Below, in pieces: positions 20,638-31,960 of a stretch of 64,000 nt of DNA. Position numbers and translations under genes: made by a program. The stretch is taken from positions 91,062,730 through 91,126,729 of the forward strand of contig NC_065880.2 in assembly GCF_932274485.2 (NCBI RefSeq), read 5' to 3'. The first letter of the stretch is position 1. Every line of letters begins with the position of its first letter. The DNA comes from Patella vulgata. Its lineage: Eukaryota > Mollusca > Gastropoda > Patellidae. The notes under the pieces are model-generated. The model had not been told where the DNA came from, did not search any database, and worked only from the letters and a program-made list of their open reading frames with translations.

Positions 20638-21893
20638 ATGAAGTTGTTGATTGTAACCCTCGCTGTTCTTGTCCTGGCACAATCTGTTGAAGGAGGGTGG
20701 GGAAGATTTGGTCGTGACCTTAATAAGGCCTTTACGGGTCAGGGTAAACGAGATGCTGATTTTGACGTTATAACTGCTGATGGTATTATAACTATGGCGG
20801 AAATGGCTAATTTTCTGGACGTTGATAATGTCGAAGAGATTTTTGCCAGGTTTGATGAAGATGGTAAGTTATCTAATTGAAATATTTTAAAACTATTTTG
20901 CACAATTTATTTTATTAACACGTATCCTCTGTGTGATAATATCGTGAAATAAATCAATTTAAACTTATTTGATAGTTTAATTACCATATAGCCTGTATGT
21001 AATAATATCTCTTGTAATCTGATAGTTTTATTACCATATAGCCGGTATGTAATAATATCTCTTGTAATCTGATAGTTTAATTACCATATGGCCTGTATGC
21101 AATAATATCTCTTGTAATCTGATAGTTTTATTACCATATAGCCTGTATGCAATAATATCTCTTGTAATCTGATAGGTTTATTACCATATAGCCTGTATGC
21201 AATAATATCTATTGTAATCTGATAGTTTTATTACCATGTAGCCTGTATGCAATAATATCTCTTGTAATCTGATAGTTTAATTACCATATGGCCTGTATGC
21301 AATAATATCTCTTGTAATCTGATAGTTGTATTACCATGTAGCCTGTATGCAATAATATCTATTGTAATCTGATAGTTTAATTACCATATAGCCTGTATGT
21401 AATAATATCTCTTGTAATCTGATAGTTGTATTACCATGTAGCCTGTATGTAATAATATCTATTGTAATCTGATAGTTTTATTACCATATAGCCTGTATGT
21501 AATAATATCTCTTGTAATCTGATAGTTGTATTACCATGTAGCCTGTATGCAATAATATCTATTGTAATCTGATAGTTTAATTACCATATAGCCTGTATGT
21601 AATAATATCTCTTGTAATCTGATAGTTGTATTACCATGTAGCCTGTATGTAATAATATCTATTGTAATCTGATAGTTTTATTACCATATAGCCTGTATGT
21701 AATAATATCTCTTGTAATCTGATAGTTGTATTACCATGTAGCCTGTATGCAATAATATCTCTTGTAATCTTGCCTGCATAGATTAAGCAAAATATTTTGT
21801 TTTTTCAACTGTTTTACAGGCGATGGTGTTTTGAATGAAGAAGAATTTGGTGTATTTTATTTAACTCTTGAAGCAACAATGTCTAATAATTAA
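20638..21893 (+). CDS. Copy 4: intact secreted peptide / EF-hand precursor with a different peptide
   Basis: Exons 20638-20863 and 21820-21893 give 99 residues: signal peptide (MKLLIVTLAVLVLAQSVEG), mature peptide GWGRFGRDLNKAFTGQ, then GKR. The acidic part follows, with a degenerate first EF-hand (TADGIITMAE) and a canonical second loop (DEDGDGVLNEEE) completed by exon 3, ending LTLEATMSNN. The peptide shares almost nothing with copies 1-3 while the flanking parts are nearly unchanged. All elements are present: conserved TATA promoter, leader exon ending 19909, donor gtaagt, acceptor ttttacag, 3'-UTR donor after 21917, terminal exon from 22475 and AATAAA at 22537-22542. The N-terminal Gly-Trp and basic amphipathic make-up resemble many cationic antimicrobial peptides, but that function is inference. 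Confidence 0.8.
20977..21775 (+). repeat. 50-bp minisatellite in intron 2 of copy 4
   Basis: About 16 units of the same 50-bp repeat. Several sub-variants alternate (ccatgtagcc/ccatatagcc, tctattg/tctcttg) as two-unit higher-order repeats. Confidence 0.95.
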
Positions 21894-21944
21894 ATACGCC
21901 TTGTTTATATGATACAGGTAAATATGTTTCAATGATTCCAGGTA

Positions 21945-22256
21945 GGGTGTTTAACCTCAAGGTCTCGTGTTCGAACCCTGGGATGACCGAGAGGGGGGGA
22001 TTTTCCGGTGTGGTCTGGCAAGTGACAACGTATAGTCAGTCGTTCGGATGTGACCAAAAACCGAGGTCTTAGTAAACACTGGCGTGTACGTAAGCGATCC
22101 TTTTTCAAGAGGAAACCGATATAAGAGAAGGCTATAACGCCAATGTCCAGGCAAAATTGCCCTCATAGTAGACTGTATGACGTATGCCCGTCTTCATTAT
22201 CCCAGTCGGAGCAGAACAGTAGGACGTTAAACCCCATTTCATTTCATTTCTTTCTA
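21945..22256 (+). mobile_element. SINE-A, head-truncated
   Basis: Starts near gtctcgtgttcgaaccctgg (B-box-like) and ends accccatttcatttcatttc. It lies in the 3'-UTR intron of copy 4, at nearly the same place as the SINEs in copies 2, 3 and 6. Confidence 0.75.
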
Positions 22257-22474
22257 ACGGTAAGAAAATCATAGACCATGTTTCCTCATTGATATGTGTT
22301 GAAATGTTTGTAATTTAAATGTGAAGAAGAGTATGGTGTATACCAATGGGAGTACGTTAAAGATCACCTGACATTTGAAAACTCAAAGTAGGATGTTGCA
22401 CCGTCCTCATTATCCCGGTTGATGTCATAAAGTATCATATTTGATCAGCATTAAATTTTATGTTTTTATTTCAG

Positions 22475-22560
22475 ATTTTAACAAGATTAGATTAATACAG
22501 TCGTGATCATATATTGCACAGCTTTCTTTCATATCAAATAAATTTATTGGAAGCTGAATG
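22475..22560 (+). other. 3'-UTR terminal exon and poly(A) signal of copy 4
   Basis: tttatttcag acceptor, attttaacaagattagatta, then AATAAA at 22537-22542. From 22560 to 23880 no gene is recognised; a SINE-A scrap lies at about 23155-23235 and homopolymer runs at 22660 and 22787. Confidence 0.65.
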
Positions 22561-23895
22561 TTTTTAGTTATTCTAGTTGAGACTCAGTTACATTAATCAT
22601 TATTTATATCACAGGGCCGGCTACGTTACTATATGTTACCAAAATCCTTACTTAGGACGTGTTTTAACGGGAGGGGGGGGGTATAGTCCTTAACAACAAT
22701 CTTAAACAGAAATATGCCGTATGCAGTCATACCCAGACCCGTACTTATTCTATTTTTTACCAGTCACTATTCTCATTTGATATCCCCCTCCCCCCCCCCC
22801 CCCGCGCTTTTGGGGTAACTGATAATATGGTATTTCCCTCATCAATTCTCATCCCTTGTAATAATCTGATGTCGGCTATCATAATATATGTCTTTAACTG
22901 ATTATTGGTTCTACATATTATAGAGAAGTCATATCTCGCGCACTTCAATTGAATGAGTGATAGGTTTATATATATAAAAACAGTTATAATTTCATACACA
23001 TTTAATTCTGGCTTAATAACAATATCACACGTCTGACACTTCTGGTTGAAAGTATCTACAGTCCATATAAGGGTGTTTCTGACGTCATTAGGCTTAGTAA
23101 TCATCATAATTAATTACGTAATATTTGTCCAATTAAATAATTGACAGAGCTGGATGAAATTTTGCCAGGACACCGACACTGCGGCCTACTCTTACATCGA
23201 ATTCCAACTGCCAATGTGTTCACGGAGTCAATGTTATATGACTGATTTAGGTCCTATAGACTTTAGATACTATGTAGATTGTTCGAGAGGAGCCCCGCAT
23301 AGAGAGAGATATCATGTTGGGAGAATCTGAATGCCCCGTTAGGTCGTGGGAGTGTCATATGATGTCCGTATTCCGTCAGTACTCTCGTTCTGCAAAATGG
23401 TGGGGTTAAGAGAGTATGCTTGTAACCTATGTATCCAGTGCGTGATATAATTTTTTTTAAAACGAACTCTTGCATTGTTGTTCCTGGTGGATAAACGTCT
23501 TAACTACTGAGATAGTAAACTGTATATTCACAACTTAAAAGAAGTCCAAAGAAAGCGTATGCGAGTATGCGTCACACGTTGGATGTGAGCGGTCGTTTGG
23601 TTGATTTCACTTTCCATATCTGACCATGCAGCCACGCCTACTGTTACACCCCTTGAAATGTTAGATTATTATTTAATCACCATGACAACAGCAATGACAA
23701 AATCTATTGAGTTTCAGTTCACAATTCATGTGCCAATCCCCACAACTTGAATTATAGACGACCAGGGGTTTGGGATCTCATCGTGCAAGACACTGACTAG
23801 AAACGACATTTTATTCTTCCTCAACTAATCGTCACCAATAAGAAGAGTGCGTGGGAATTCCACTTTACCATAGTAACAGGTCACATGACCAAAGA

Positions 23896-24251
23896 AATGA
23901 AATGAAATGGGGTTTAACGTCCTACTGTTTTGCTCCTAACCTGGGTTAATGAAGACGGGCATACGCCATACAGTGTGCTATGAGGGAAATTTTGCCCGGG
24001 CAGCGGCACTACGGCCTACTCTTATATTGAATTCCAACTGCCAAGGGATCTTTTACGTGCACGCCAATGTGTACACGTGACCATCCGAACGACTAGACAG
24101 CTGTCCTTGTCAGGCCCTCCGTCCTGCATCACTGACAAGGGGAAACCACGCCGGAAAATCGGGATGAGCTATCTCGGCCATTGAGGGATCGAACACCCGA
24201 CCTCCAGGCTAGCGAGCTAGCGTCTTACCCACTTAGCCACGTGATCCCCCA
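23896..24251 (-). mobile_element. SINE-A, full length with target-site duplication
   Basis: Flanked by the 14-bp direct repeat cacatgaccaaaga (23882-23895 and 24252-24265). It runs from aatgaaatgaaatggggttt to the antisense tRNA-like head (cgaacacccgacctccaggc, then cttacccacttagccacgtg). It is a clean reference copy for the family: head about 75 bp with A and B boxes, a conserved centre around ggatcttttacgtgcacgcc, and a tail ending in (TTTCA)n. Confidence 0.92.
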
Positions 24252-24983
24252 CACATGACCAAAGATACCTTTTAAAGAGGAACTATGTACGGGTGTACCC
24301 CTATCCCTGTAATTCAAACTTGAAGTAACTCCTTAACCCAGACAAGAATCTAAATAGCATTATGTTCAACGAGCTGTGGACATTGCTTTATACAGTTATG
24401 CACTGAACATCTATTTAATAAGTTAAGCAGCTCGTGCGACGTTGCACTGTGCGGCAGCTATGGCGGACTAGTACAAGTTGTTTGGCTAAATCACACAGTG
24501 CAGACCAAGATAGCACCCCTAAGGTTCACCAAACAATTAAATCAAAATCAACAACAATCGGAATATGACATGAACTGTATGTAAACTTGAATAAAACTGT
24601 TTTCTGGCGAGATAATGATAGGCGAACAACTATAATATCTATGTTCTACCGGGTACTCTATTTGAAAATGTGGGGTGCGGTGAGTATTATTTCCTTTTTG
24701 TAAATGGAAGTTAGGTGTGTGTGTGTGGGGGGGGGGGGGGGGTATTATTTCCTATTTGGGGTGGCGACAGCAGAACGTCCCCTTCCACTTTATTTAGTAG
24801 GGGTCGTGTGCGTGGAACCCCTATGCCCAAGCCACATACGCTCACACGATGGAATGCAACCCAGGAAAACAAGCCAGAGGTGGCTGACCAGATACAACTT
24901 GAACCACAACAATGTTATGAGGGAAATATTGCTCGGATATTGTTGTTTCCACGGACTACCCAATACTCCTCCCCAATCTCATT

Positions 24984-25348
24984 AAAACACAGATCCTATT
25001 ATTTCGTTTCGTTTTTATAGTTCAAATTTCGTTTTACTTGTCTTTACTACTTTACTACACTCGGATCTGGAAGAGTTGTTATCATTGACGTGTTTTGAAT
25101 GGTGTGAGGGATCAGCCAATGGAACGGTCTGTTACGGCGAGGTTTAGGCGTGTGGTGCACGGAACTGTGGGTAATCCACTAGAAACATCAATGCTGATTG
25201 GTTAATCAAATGGCTGACGTCATAAGGTCAAATATCACTTGTATGACCTCTGACGCGACCTATCACTACAACCGGTCAGGTCTTCATGTAGTGTAGGCCA
25301 TCGAAGTATCAAAAAACAAAACGAAACGAAATATAGATTTGTTATTTT
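24984..25348. mobile_element. TIR element (MITE-like), about 365 bp
   Basis: Inverted ends aaaacacagatcctattatt (followed by tcgtttcgttttt) and its partner aaaacgaaacgaaatataga at the right. A second copy of the family spans 43672-44975, and a scrap abuts copy 3 at about 14395. No coding capacity. 24260-24980 has no recognised gene, only GT/G-rich runs near 24720. Confidence 0.75.
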
Positions 25349-25504
25349 ATTCAGATTGACTATTTCCCGACCTCGAACTTATAAAAAGACAATTTGAAAA
25401 TTCTGCCTAAAACCACAGCGACCAGATAAATCCTTGGCCTTTCGGGAATCTTCGTGTGTTTATCTTACCGATAACACGTACATATATCTTACCTCCTGTA
25501 TGAA

Positions 25505-25770
25505 TAAAATGGGGTTTAACGTCCTACTGTTCTGCTCCTACTGGGCTAATAAAGACGGGCATACGTCATACAGTGTGCTATGAGGTAAATTTTGCGGCAC
25601 TACGGCCTACTCTTATATCGAATTCAACTGTCTCTGTGTTTACGGGGCCTCGGTGCTCATACCATCCGAACGACTAGACTCAGTCTCTGCCAGGCTAACA
25701 CGGTGGGCGAACCTGGGATCCATTGGTTAGCGAGCCAAAGTCTTTCCCACCGAGTCACCGCCCCCTCACA
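25505..25770 (-). mobile_element. SINE-A, rearranged
   Basis: ataaaatggggtttaacgtc, gggcatacgtcatacagtgt, cgaacgactagac, then two head-like pieces (gttagcgagccaaagtcttt and gttagcgagccagcttcttt). Diverged. Confidence 0.7.
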
Positions 25771-26639
25771 TAAACTCAAACACCGGGGGCGAATTCGCGA
25801 TTTTCTGGTTAGCGAGCCAGCTTCTTTCTCACTGAGTCGCCCCGGCCCTCATAACTCCTACATAAAATAACAAGAGACATTCAGATATTCAATAAATTTA
25901 TTTTATATGAAAACTGTTTAAGATAATATGATCACCGCTCTGCTGTTTAAAATGTTCTTCATTTTAGATTAATTTCTGAAATAAAGCAACACAAAATTAA
26001 TGCCAACAAAAAAAATTAGATTCTAAAATATTGTAAAAAGATCAAAAGTCACTAGATAATTAATTATTGCCACTGAAAAAAACGTTCAAAATTATCTTAC
26101 GTATTCATTAGCTCAGTCGATGCCAACAACGGGATCGAACCCGTGACCTTTTGATTAATGAGCACGCGTCTCAACCCTAAGCATCCATGTCCAGGGATCT
26201 TTAACGTACTATGAATGAGATACACCATCCCCTTCAAATTACAAACACTGAATATATATATATATACCAATGAGCAAACGGACTCTAATGTTTACTTACC
26301 ACCAAAACGATTAAACACACTACCTGGACAGGCGACCCTGCTACTTGTCATGTACAAGCGCGGAATCGAAACCACGTAACTTGACTAAATGGCAGACCTT
26401 ATGATGCAACGCGCTCGGGTTAAACCATTCAATCCCCCTCCCCCCTCCACCCCACCATCAGAAAGACTACAGTCGCTACCTGGAATCATTGAAACATATA
26501 TATTTACCTGTATCGTATAAACAAGGTTTAGCTGCTTGAAGAACTAAATAATCCTCATAAAATACCGCAAACTCTTCTTGATTTATGACATCATTTCCTG
26601 TAAAACAGATTAAAATGAAAATAAATTGTTGTCTGAAAT

Positions 26640-27200
26640 ATATATATTCAGTGTCAGTATTCCTCTATAGGCAGGCTGAAAAGTAAGGCCTCAAGGTCTA
26701 GAGGGTTGGGGGGGGGCGCTCTAGCCAAAGTGTGAAATAGTTTTGACACTGCCATAAGCCTGTCTTAAACAAAGTGTAGTCGCAAACATCCTTCGTAGTT
26801 CTCGCCCTTGCTCAATTGTGTTTAAAAACACCCTCATACTCTAGTCGTGGGGCATTCAGCACACAGAGGCCTATCTATTTCGAGTATAAATCTCTGCCCG
26901 AAATGGCCGCCATGTCTAAAAATTAGTATATTATTTTCACATCTGGCATACACAGAAACTAAATAAACCTAGTTAATTTTATTAAATGGAAGAGGAATAA
27001 ATACTTCTTACAATTCGGGAAGTATGCAATTTAAGATTTAAAATGTCGGTCAGCTAGCTTAGTGTCTGTACTCAACCGATGCTAATTGTCAACAGCAGCG
27101 CAAGTTTAGTATGGTCGTAGGGGTTGGGATTGGTGCGGGCGACATAAATGGCAATTTATATAGCCTTTTTGCACACTCTTCGTTGAATTCCAAATGGACT
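26640..27200. repeat. Dispersed repeat R2
   Basis: Matches parts of 51060-51640 and 53725-54820 (ttttattaaatggaag, then taaatacttct and aattcgggaagtatgc; also ctagcttagtgtctgt). At this locus the SINE and TIR element found inside the 53.8-54.8 kb copy are absent, so it is a paralogous empty site for both. Confidence 0.65.
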
Positions 27201-27257
27201 GTAGGATGAGAAGAACAACTGTTATCAAAAAATATATCTGACATTCAATAACATTAC

Positions 27258-27495
27258 CTGGTCCCGGTTTTAAAAAGCTTTCTCAGGCCTAAGTTAAGAC
27301 TTTACTCAACTTTCGTTCACTGTTTATTACAAAAGTCTTTGATTCAGAAACACAAAAATTTGCACATAGTTTGTTAGTGATATATTTGATACATTAAAAC
27401 AACAAAAAATTTATAAAAGGATATATTTTAGTGAGCCGTTTTGAATACATTCTTAACTTAACTTACGTTTTATTAAAACCGATGCCTGGGTGTTG
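27258..27495. mobile_element. TIR element (MITE-like), about 240 bp
   Basis: Inverted ends cccggttttaaaaagctttc (left) and acgttttattaaaaccg-type (right). Internal sequence aagtctttgattcagaaaca and aacaacaaaaaatttataaa is shared with 51788-52018. Confidence 0.65.
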
Positions 27496-27714
27496 AGCAG
27501 ATTGCAAATAATTAGATATATAGGTCTACTGGTTGTTCCGACATAACAAACTAAGTCGTCGGAAATGCGAAACTCCCAGAGCTGAAAAACGACGGTACTG
27601 CTCTGTATTCAGAATGATCACGTCATCCTGTAAGCCAATCCATGAATATGGCGGGAAAGGGTGATAGACTAATACGCTAAGCATAAAAATACCAGATACT
27701 GTTTATTTCCAAAG

Positions 27715-28500
27715 CTATTATTACATACCGGCTATATGGTAATAAAACTATCAGATTACAAGAGATATTATTACATACCGGCTATATGGTAATAAAACTA
27801 TCAGATTACAAGATATATTATCACATACCGGCTATATGGTAACAAAACTATTATTTCGGGAGATATTAACACATAAAGAGGCGGCCTGGAACGTCCAAAG
27901 AAATGTGGCAGACTAAACGTAGGACACATTTGTGGCACGTGCTAGAATCAATTTGGCGTATATCTGAGCAATCACGCACACGAGTAAACTGGTACAACCC
28001 CAAAGACAAGAGATATTATTATATACGTGATACGTGGTGATAGGTTTTATTTCAAGGGATATTATTATATACGTGATACGTGGTGATAGGTTTTATTCCA
28101 AGGGATATTAATTATATACGTGATACATGGTGATAGGTTTTATTTCAAGGGATATTATTATATACGTGATACGTGGTGATAGGTTTTATTCCAAGGGATA
28201 TTACGTGGTGATAGGTTTTATTTCAAGGGATATTATTACATACGTGATACGTGGTGATAGGTTTTATTCCAAGGGATATTAATTATATACGTGATGCATG
28301 GTGATAGGTTTTATTCCAAGGGATATTATTATATACGTGATGCATGGTGATAGGTTTTATTTCAAGGGATATTATTATATACGTGATACGTGGTGATAGG
28401 TTTTATTCCAAGGGATATTACGTGGTGATAGGTTTTATTTCAAGGGATATTATTACATACGTGATACGTGGTATCTAGATTTTATTTCAAGGGATATTAT
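27715..28500 (-). repeat. Minisatellites in intron 2 of copy 5
   Basis: Three units of the 50-bp family repeat at 27715-27870 (ttattacataccggctatat). A second array of a shorter related unit follows at about 28010-28490 (gtgatacgtggtgataggtt, then ttattccaagggatatta, roughly ten units with deletions). Confidence 0.85.
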
Positions 28501-28969
28501 GACATGACATACAGGATACATGGTAATAAAATACGCTACTTGAAATCTTTGTAATATATTTTGATGAAATAACTTACCATCTTCATCATACTGAGTAAAA
28601 AACAGATCTAAGTCCTCATCATTAAGATTAAGAATCTCGGCTACTTCTTCCCTTGTTGCTTCACCATCGGCCATCATTGGGTCAACATCTCTTTTACCTA
28701 TAGCTGTTAATGCCGCTCGGGTGGTTATTCTGACGGCAGGATCGCTTAAGACTCTTCCTACTGCTCGGCCGGCTGATTTGGCGGTTCTTTCTTATGAAGT
28801 AACTGCTCTCCTAAACCAACCACCTTCTGTAGACTGCGCCAGGACAAGAACAGCGAGGGTTAAAACCAATAACTTCATTCTGTTATAACAACAATATTTT
28901 AGATATGTGACTAATAGAGATATCAGGCGTGTCACGTGATCTCACGTGTCTCGTGATATCAAATCCTAG

Positions 28970-29146
28970 CTTGTACGTGACAAGTATAGGGATGACCTGT
29001 CTAACATTGTGGATTTTCTCCGGGTCCCCTGGTTTCCTTCCACACCTAAAGACTCTACGTGCAAGTGAGTTATTGGAATAAAATTGAACTATAGCCTATG
29101 TTAGTGCCGAATTGGCCTAGTTTGTGTCGAGTGGGCTTTAAACCCC

Positions 29147-29186
<40 letters not shown>

Positions 29187-29348
29187 ACTCTCTTTCTCGC
29201 TCTCTATCTCTCTCTCTCTCTCTCGCTCTCTCTATCTCACTCTCTTTCTCGCTCTCTCTCTCTCTCTCTCTCTCGCTCTCTCTCTCTCACTCTCTTTCTC
29301 GCTCTCTCTCTCTCTCTCTCTCTCTCGCTCTCTCTCTCTCACTCTCTT

Positions 29349-29380
<32 letters not shown>

Positions 29381-29452
29381 GCTCTCTCTCTCTCACTCTC
29401 TTTCTCGCTCTCTCTCTCTCTCTCTCTCTCGCTCTCTCTCTCTCACTCTCTT

Positions 29453-29484
<32 letters not shown>

Positions 29485-29499
29485 GCTCTCTCTCTCTCA

Positions 29500-29532
<33 letters not shown>

Positions 29533-29560
29533 CGGTGTGTACACAGGACGTCCCATCCCA
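28970..29560 (+). mobile_element. SINE-B fragment with expanded (TC)n tail
   Basis: gattttctccgggtcccctg, gaataaaattgaactatag, gaattggcctagtttgtgtc, gggctttaaaccccatttcc, then about 380 bp of (CT)n with regular CGCTC and CACTC interruptions (29152-29533). Poly-TC is the normal tail of this family; this one is greatly expanded. Confidence 0.8.
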
Positions 29561-29640
29561 ACAACAAGTCACTGTTCTTGCCAGGTCCTGCGTGAATGAC
29601 TACACGGGAACATGCCGAGTAAATAGGAAAAATATATTAC

Positions 29641-29756
29641 CTGTCTGATGTAGATCTGTGAGAGTGAATAACTATGTACTGGATGTATCACCTGTATTTA
29701 TATGATTACAGGTGATATATCGTATCATTGATTATAATTAATATTTACACCTGAAT
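29641..29756 (-). promoter_or_regulatory. Promoter and leader exon of copy 5
   Basis: Minus strand: ggtgtaaatattaattataa box, a tcacctg motif, catataaata (complement of 29695-29704) and a leader ending catcagacag with donor gtaata at 29635-29640. Same layout as copies 1 and 4, more diverged. Confidence 0.6.
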
Positions 29757-29859
29757 TAATTGTTTATTTGCACTCGTTAACTTTATAACACTTTCATGGA
29801 CCACCTGTTGGACGTCACTTAATTTGTGTGTAGATCCTGGTTGGGCTTGCCATGATCTG

Positions 29860-30050
29860 AGAGAGAGAGAGGGGGGAGAGAGAGAGGGGGGAGAGAGAGA
29901 GAGAAAGAGGGCGGAGGACCCGGAGAAAAGACAATCGATCCTACTTCTTGTCACGTACAATAAGGTGGTATTTGAAACCATACCACGTGACTCATTTACA
30001 GACCTTATGGCCTGAAGCACAAGTCTGGGACCATTCGGTCACCCGAACGT
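29860..30050 (-). mobile_element. SINE-B
   Basis: (GA)n at the left (antisense TC tail), gcggaggacccggagaaaag, tgaaaccataccacgtgact and the antisense head cattcggtcacccgaac. Confidence 0.7.
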
Positions 30051-30124
30051 GGTCTGTTCAATAATGTTACAAAATTGGTGATACAATCTGAAATTATTCA
30101 TTTACCTAGTGCATTTGAGTCATA

Positions 30125-30372
30125 TTTGGATGGCTCAGTGAGTAGGAAGTTGGCTCATTGACCTGGAGGTCTGCGCGTTCGATCCCTGTATTGGCCAAGA
30201 AAGGTCATCAGGATTTTCCGACGTGGTAAACTAACCCCTTGTCAGTGGTGGACGACTGGGGACCTGACAAGGGACAACGTCGTTCGGGTGGAACGAAATA
30301 TGATTGAACCATTTTATTAGTTCTGAAATGACCTAGTTTTTGTCGTGTGGACGTTAAACCCCATTTCTCCCC
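30125..30372 (+). mobile_element. Hybrid SINE: SINE-A head, SINE-B tail
   Basis: The head is SINE-A (gatggctcagtgagtaggaa, gcgcgttcgatccctgtatt, ggccaagaaaggtcatcagg). The 3' part is SINE-B (ttctgaaatgacctagtttt, gtcgtgtggacgttaaaccc). Both families end in a similar gacgttaaaccccattt tail, so the switch could come from recombination or template change. Confidence 0.7.
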
Positions 30373-30714
30373 ATCCCAATCCCCAAATATCAGTTTTTGT
30401 AGTTTTCTAAATAACCTATAATCACAAGCGCGTTCCAGTAGGTAGGTATTTGAGGGAATGGGTCCAGAGAATATTTTTTCTACGTATATATGGAAATTTT
30501 GCATTGAGGTTCACTCCTCTCTTATCCTAGACATTGATGTATGTAAATAAGCAAAAATATTGTCTCAAAGCTTCTGAATTTATAAAATTCTCGGATACGC
30601 CACTCAATCCGTACTTGTTATTTTTATCAATCAGTGTTTATCCAACACCCGAGAGTGCGTCAATCACAAGTGTTTTATACCACGTGTTTCTCTATTGATC
30701 ATCTTTCGTGAGGG

Positions 30715-31112
30715 GCTTGTGAGTTGGGGAAAGGTATGTTTCTGACTTAGTTGTGAGGTGGGAAGGGTATGTTTCTGACTTAGTTGTGAGGTGAGGAATG
30801 GTATGTTTCTGACTTAGTTGTAAAGTGAGGAAGGGGTATGTTTCTGACTTAGTTGTAAAGTGGGGAAGGGGTATGTTTCTGACATAGTTGTGAGGTGAGG
30901 AAGGGGTATGTTTCTGACTTAGTTGTAAGGTGAGGAAGGGTATGTTTCTGATTTAGTTGTGAGGTGGAAAGGGTATGTTTCTGACTTAGTTGTGAGGCGG
31001 GGAAGGGTGTGTTTCTGACTTGGTAGTGAGCTGGGGAAGGCTATGTTTCCGACTTGGGTGGGGGAAGGGTGTGTTTCTGACTTAGTTGTGAGGTGAGTAA
31101 GGGTATGTTTCT
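30715..31112. repeat. Minisatellite, ~32-35-bp unit, about 12 copies
   Basis: Repeated ggtatgtttctgacttagtt with ggtgaggaagg/ggtggggaagg variants. It is followed by three short units of aatacatcagacaactg. 30372-30715 holds no recognised gene. Confidence 0.9.
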
Positions 31113-31174
31113 GACCGCAATACATCAGACAACTGCACCGCAATACATCAGACAACTGTATCGTAATACATCAG

Positions 31175-31960
31175 TAGGGTGACCCATGTACTCACAGAAA
31201 TACAGTCCACCGCTGATAGTTCGAGACTACCACTGAAGCGTGCACATTCGCCGTGCCGAGACCAACTTTCTGACAGTATGATACTATAAATAGCCATGGC
31301 ACGTGCAATTCTCTACAAATCTATCAACTATTACAGCCGTAAAAAATTTATTGTTGACGATTTTGAATAGCAGTAAAATTAAGCTTCTTGGTTATTACAG
31401 CAGATTTAGAAATTACGTTCGTTTCATTTTTTAAATCGCTTTATCATTAACTGTACCGTTAAGAGCGGCATCTTTTGGTTTAGTACAAATAATATCTCTG
31501 AATCACTCGGGTTAGACAGGAACATGATACTAGCAGTAGTTTCATTTTACTTTTACAAGCTTCTTAAAACGATTGTTGAGCTACCTAACGTGCTTATTTC
31601 TAAATTCAATTTCTTGTTCTAGCTTTCTGTTATGTTTCGTAAAAAAGTAGTCTTGATTATCCCAACCTGTCAATCAAACGTAGAATGGTCGATAGACTGG
31701 TTAAGCGAGACTAATTTCAAAACAAGGGCACGTAACCTATCTTTTACTCAAAAGTGTCTGGATGTTATGGACGACTCTTGGAACCAGTTTTCAGTCTATT
31801 ATTTATAGATGATTAATGGTCATAGCTTATTAAGTACAACATGACCGTTTATTTAGTGACTATAATTGTGTGAAACTGATTTGAGGCTTGGCATATATAT
31901 AAATATTGTGGCGTAATTGTCGAGATATATGGAGATATTTATTTATGGTGGGTCACCCTA
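31175..31960. mobile_element. Non-autonomous DNA transposon, hAT-like ends (786 bp)
   Basis: Perfect short inverted ends TAGGGTGACCCA ... TGGGTCACCCTA, flanked by direct repeats acatcag (31168-31174 and 31961-31967). Inner part is AT-rich without a credible coding frame. The TAGGG end and 7-8 bp duplication suggest a hAT-type source. 31970-32755 holds no recognised gene; G/C runs at 32695-32745 resemble the edge of another repeat. Confidence 0.75.

Larger units (their letters stand above)
25959..28878 (-). pseudogene. Copy 5: longer-peptide member with an in-frame stop
   Basis: Exons 28578-28878, 26518-26597 and 25959-25975. The signal peptide MKLLVLTLAVLVLAQSTEG is followed by a longer basic peptide beginning GWFRRAVTS, then a TAA codon at position 29. 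The frame stays open past it through AKSAGRAVGRVLSDPAVR and TTRAALTAI to GKR. The acidic part (MADGEATREEVAEIL, DEDG) continues into exon 3 as NDVINQEEFAVFYEDY, where the second loop has Asn at 5 and Asp at 6. Exon 3 lacks the usual stop and the frame ends in the former UTR exon (...YDTEINLK). A conserved promoter and leader lie at 29641-29756 and polyadenylation signals at about 25897. It is probably a recent pseudogene, unless the stop is allelic or a sequencing error. Confidence 0.6.

Noticed and set aside
22757-23107. 116-codon open frame on the minus strand
   Set aside because: No recognised domain, low-complexity Gly run from a homopolymer, no splice or promoter context.
29098-29595. 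Long open frames on both strands rich in Ser-Leu or Arg-Glu
   Set aside because: They are translations of a (CT)n tract belonging to a SINE-B tail; no start context, domain or codon signal.
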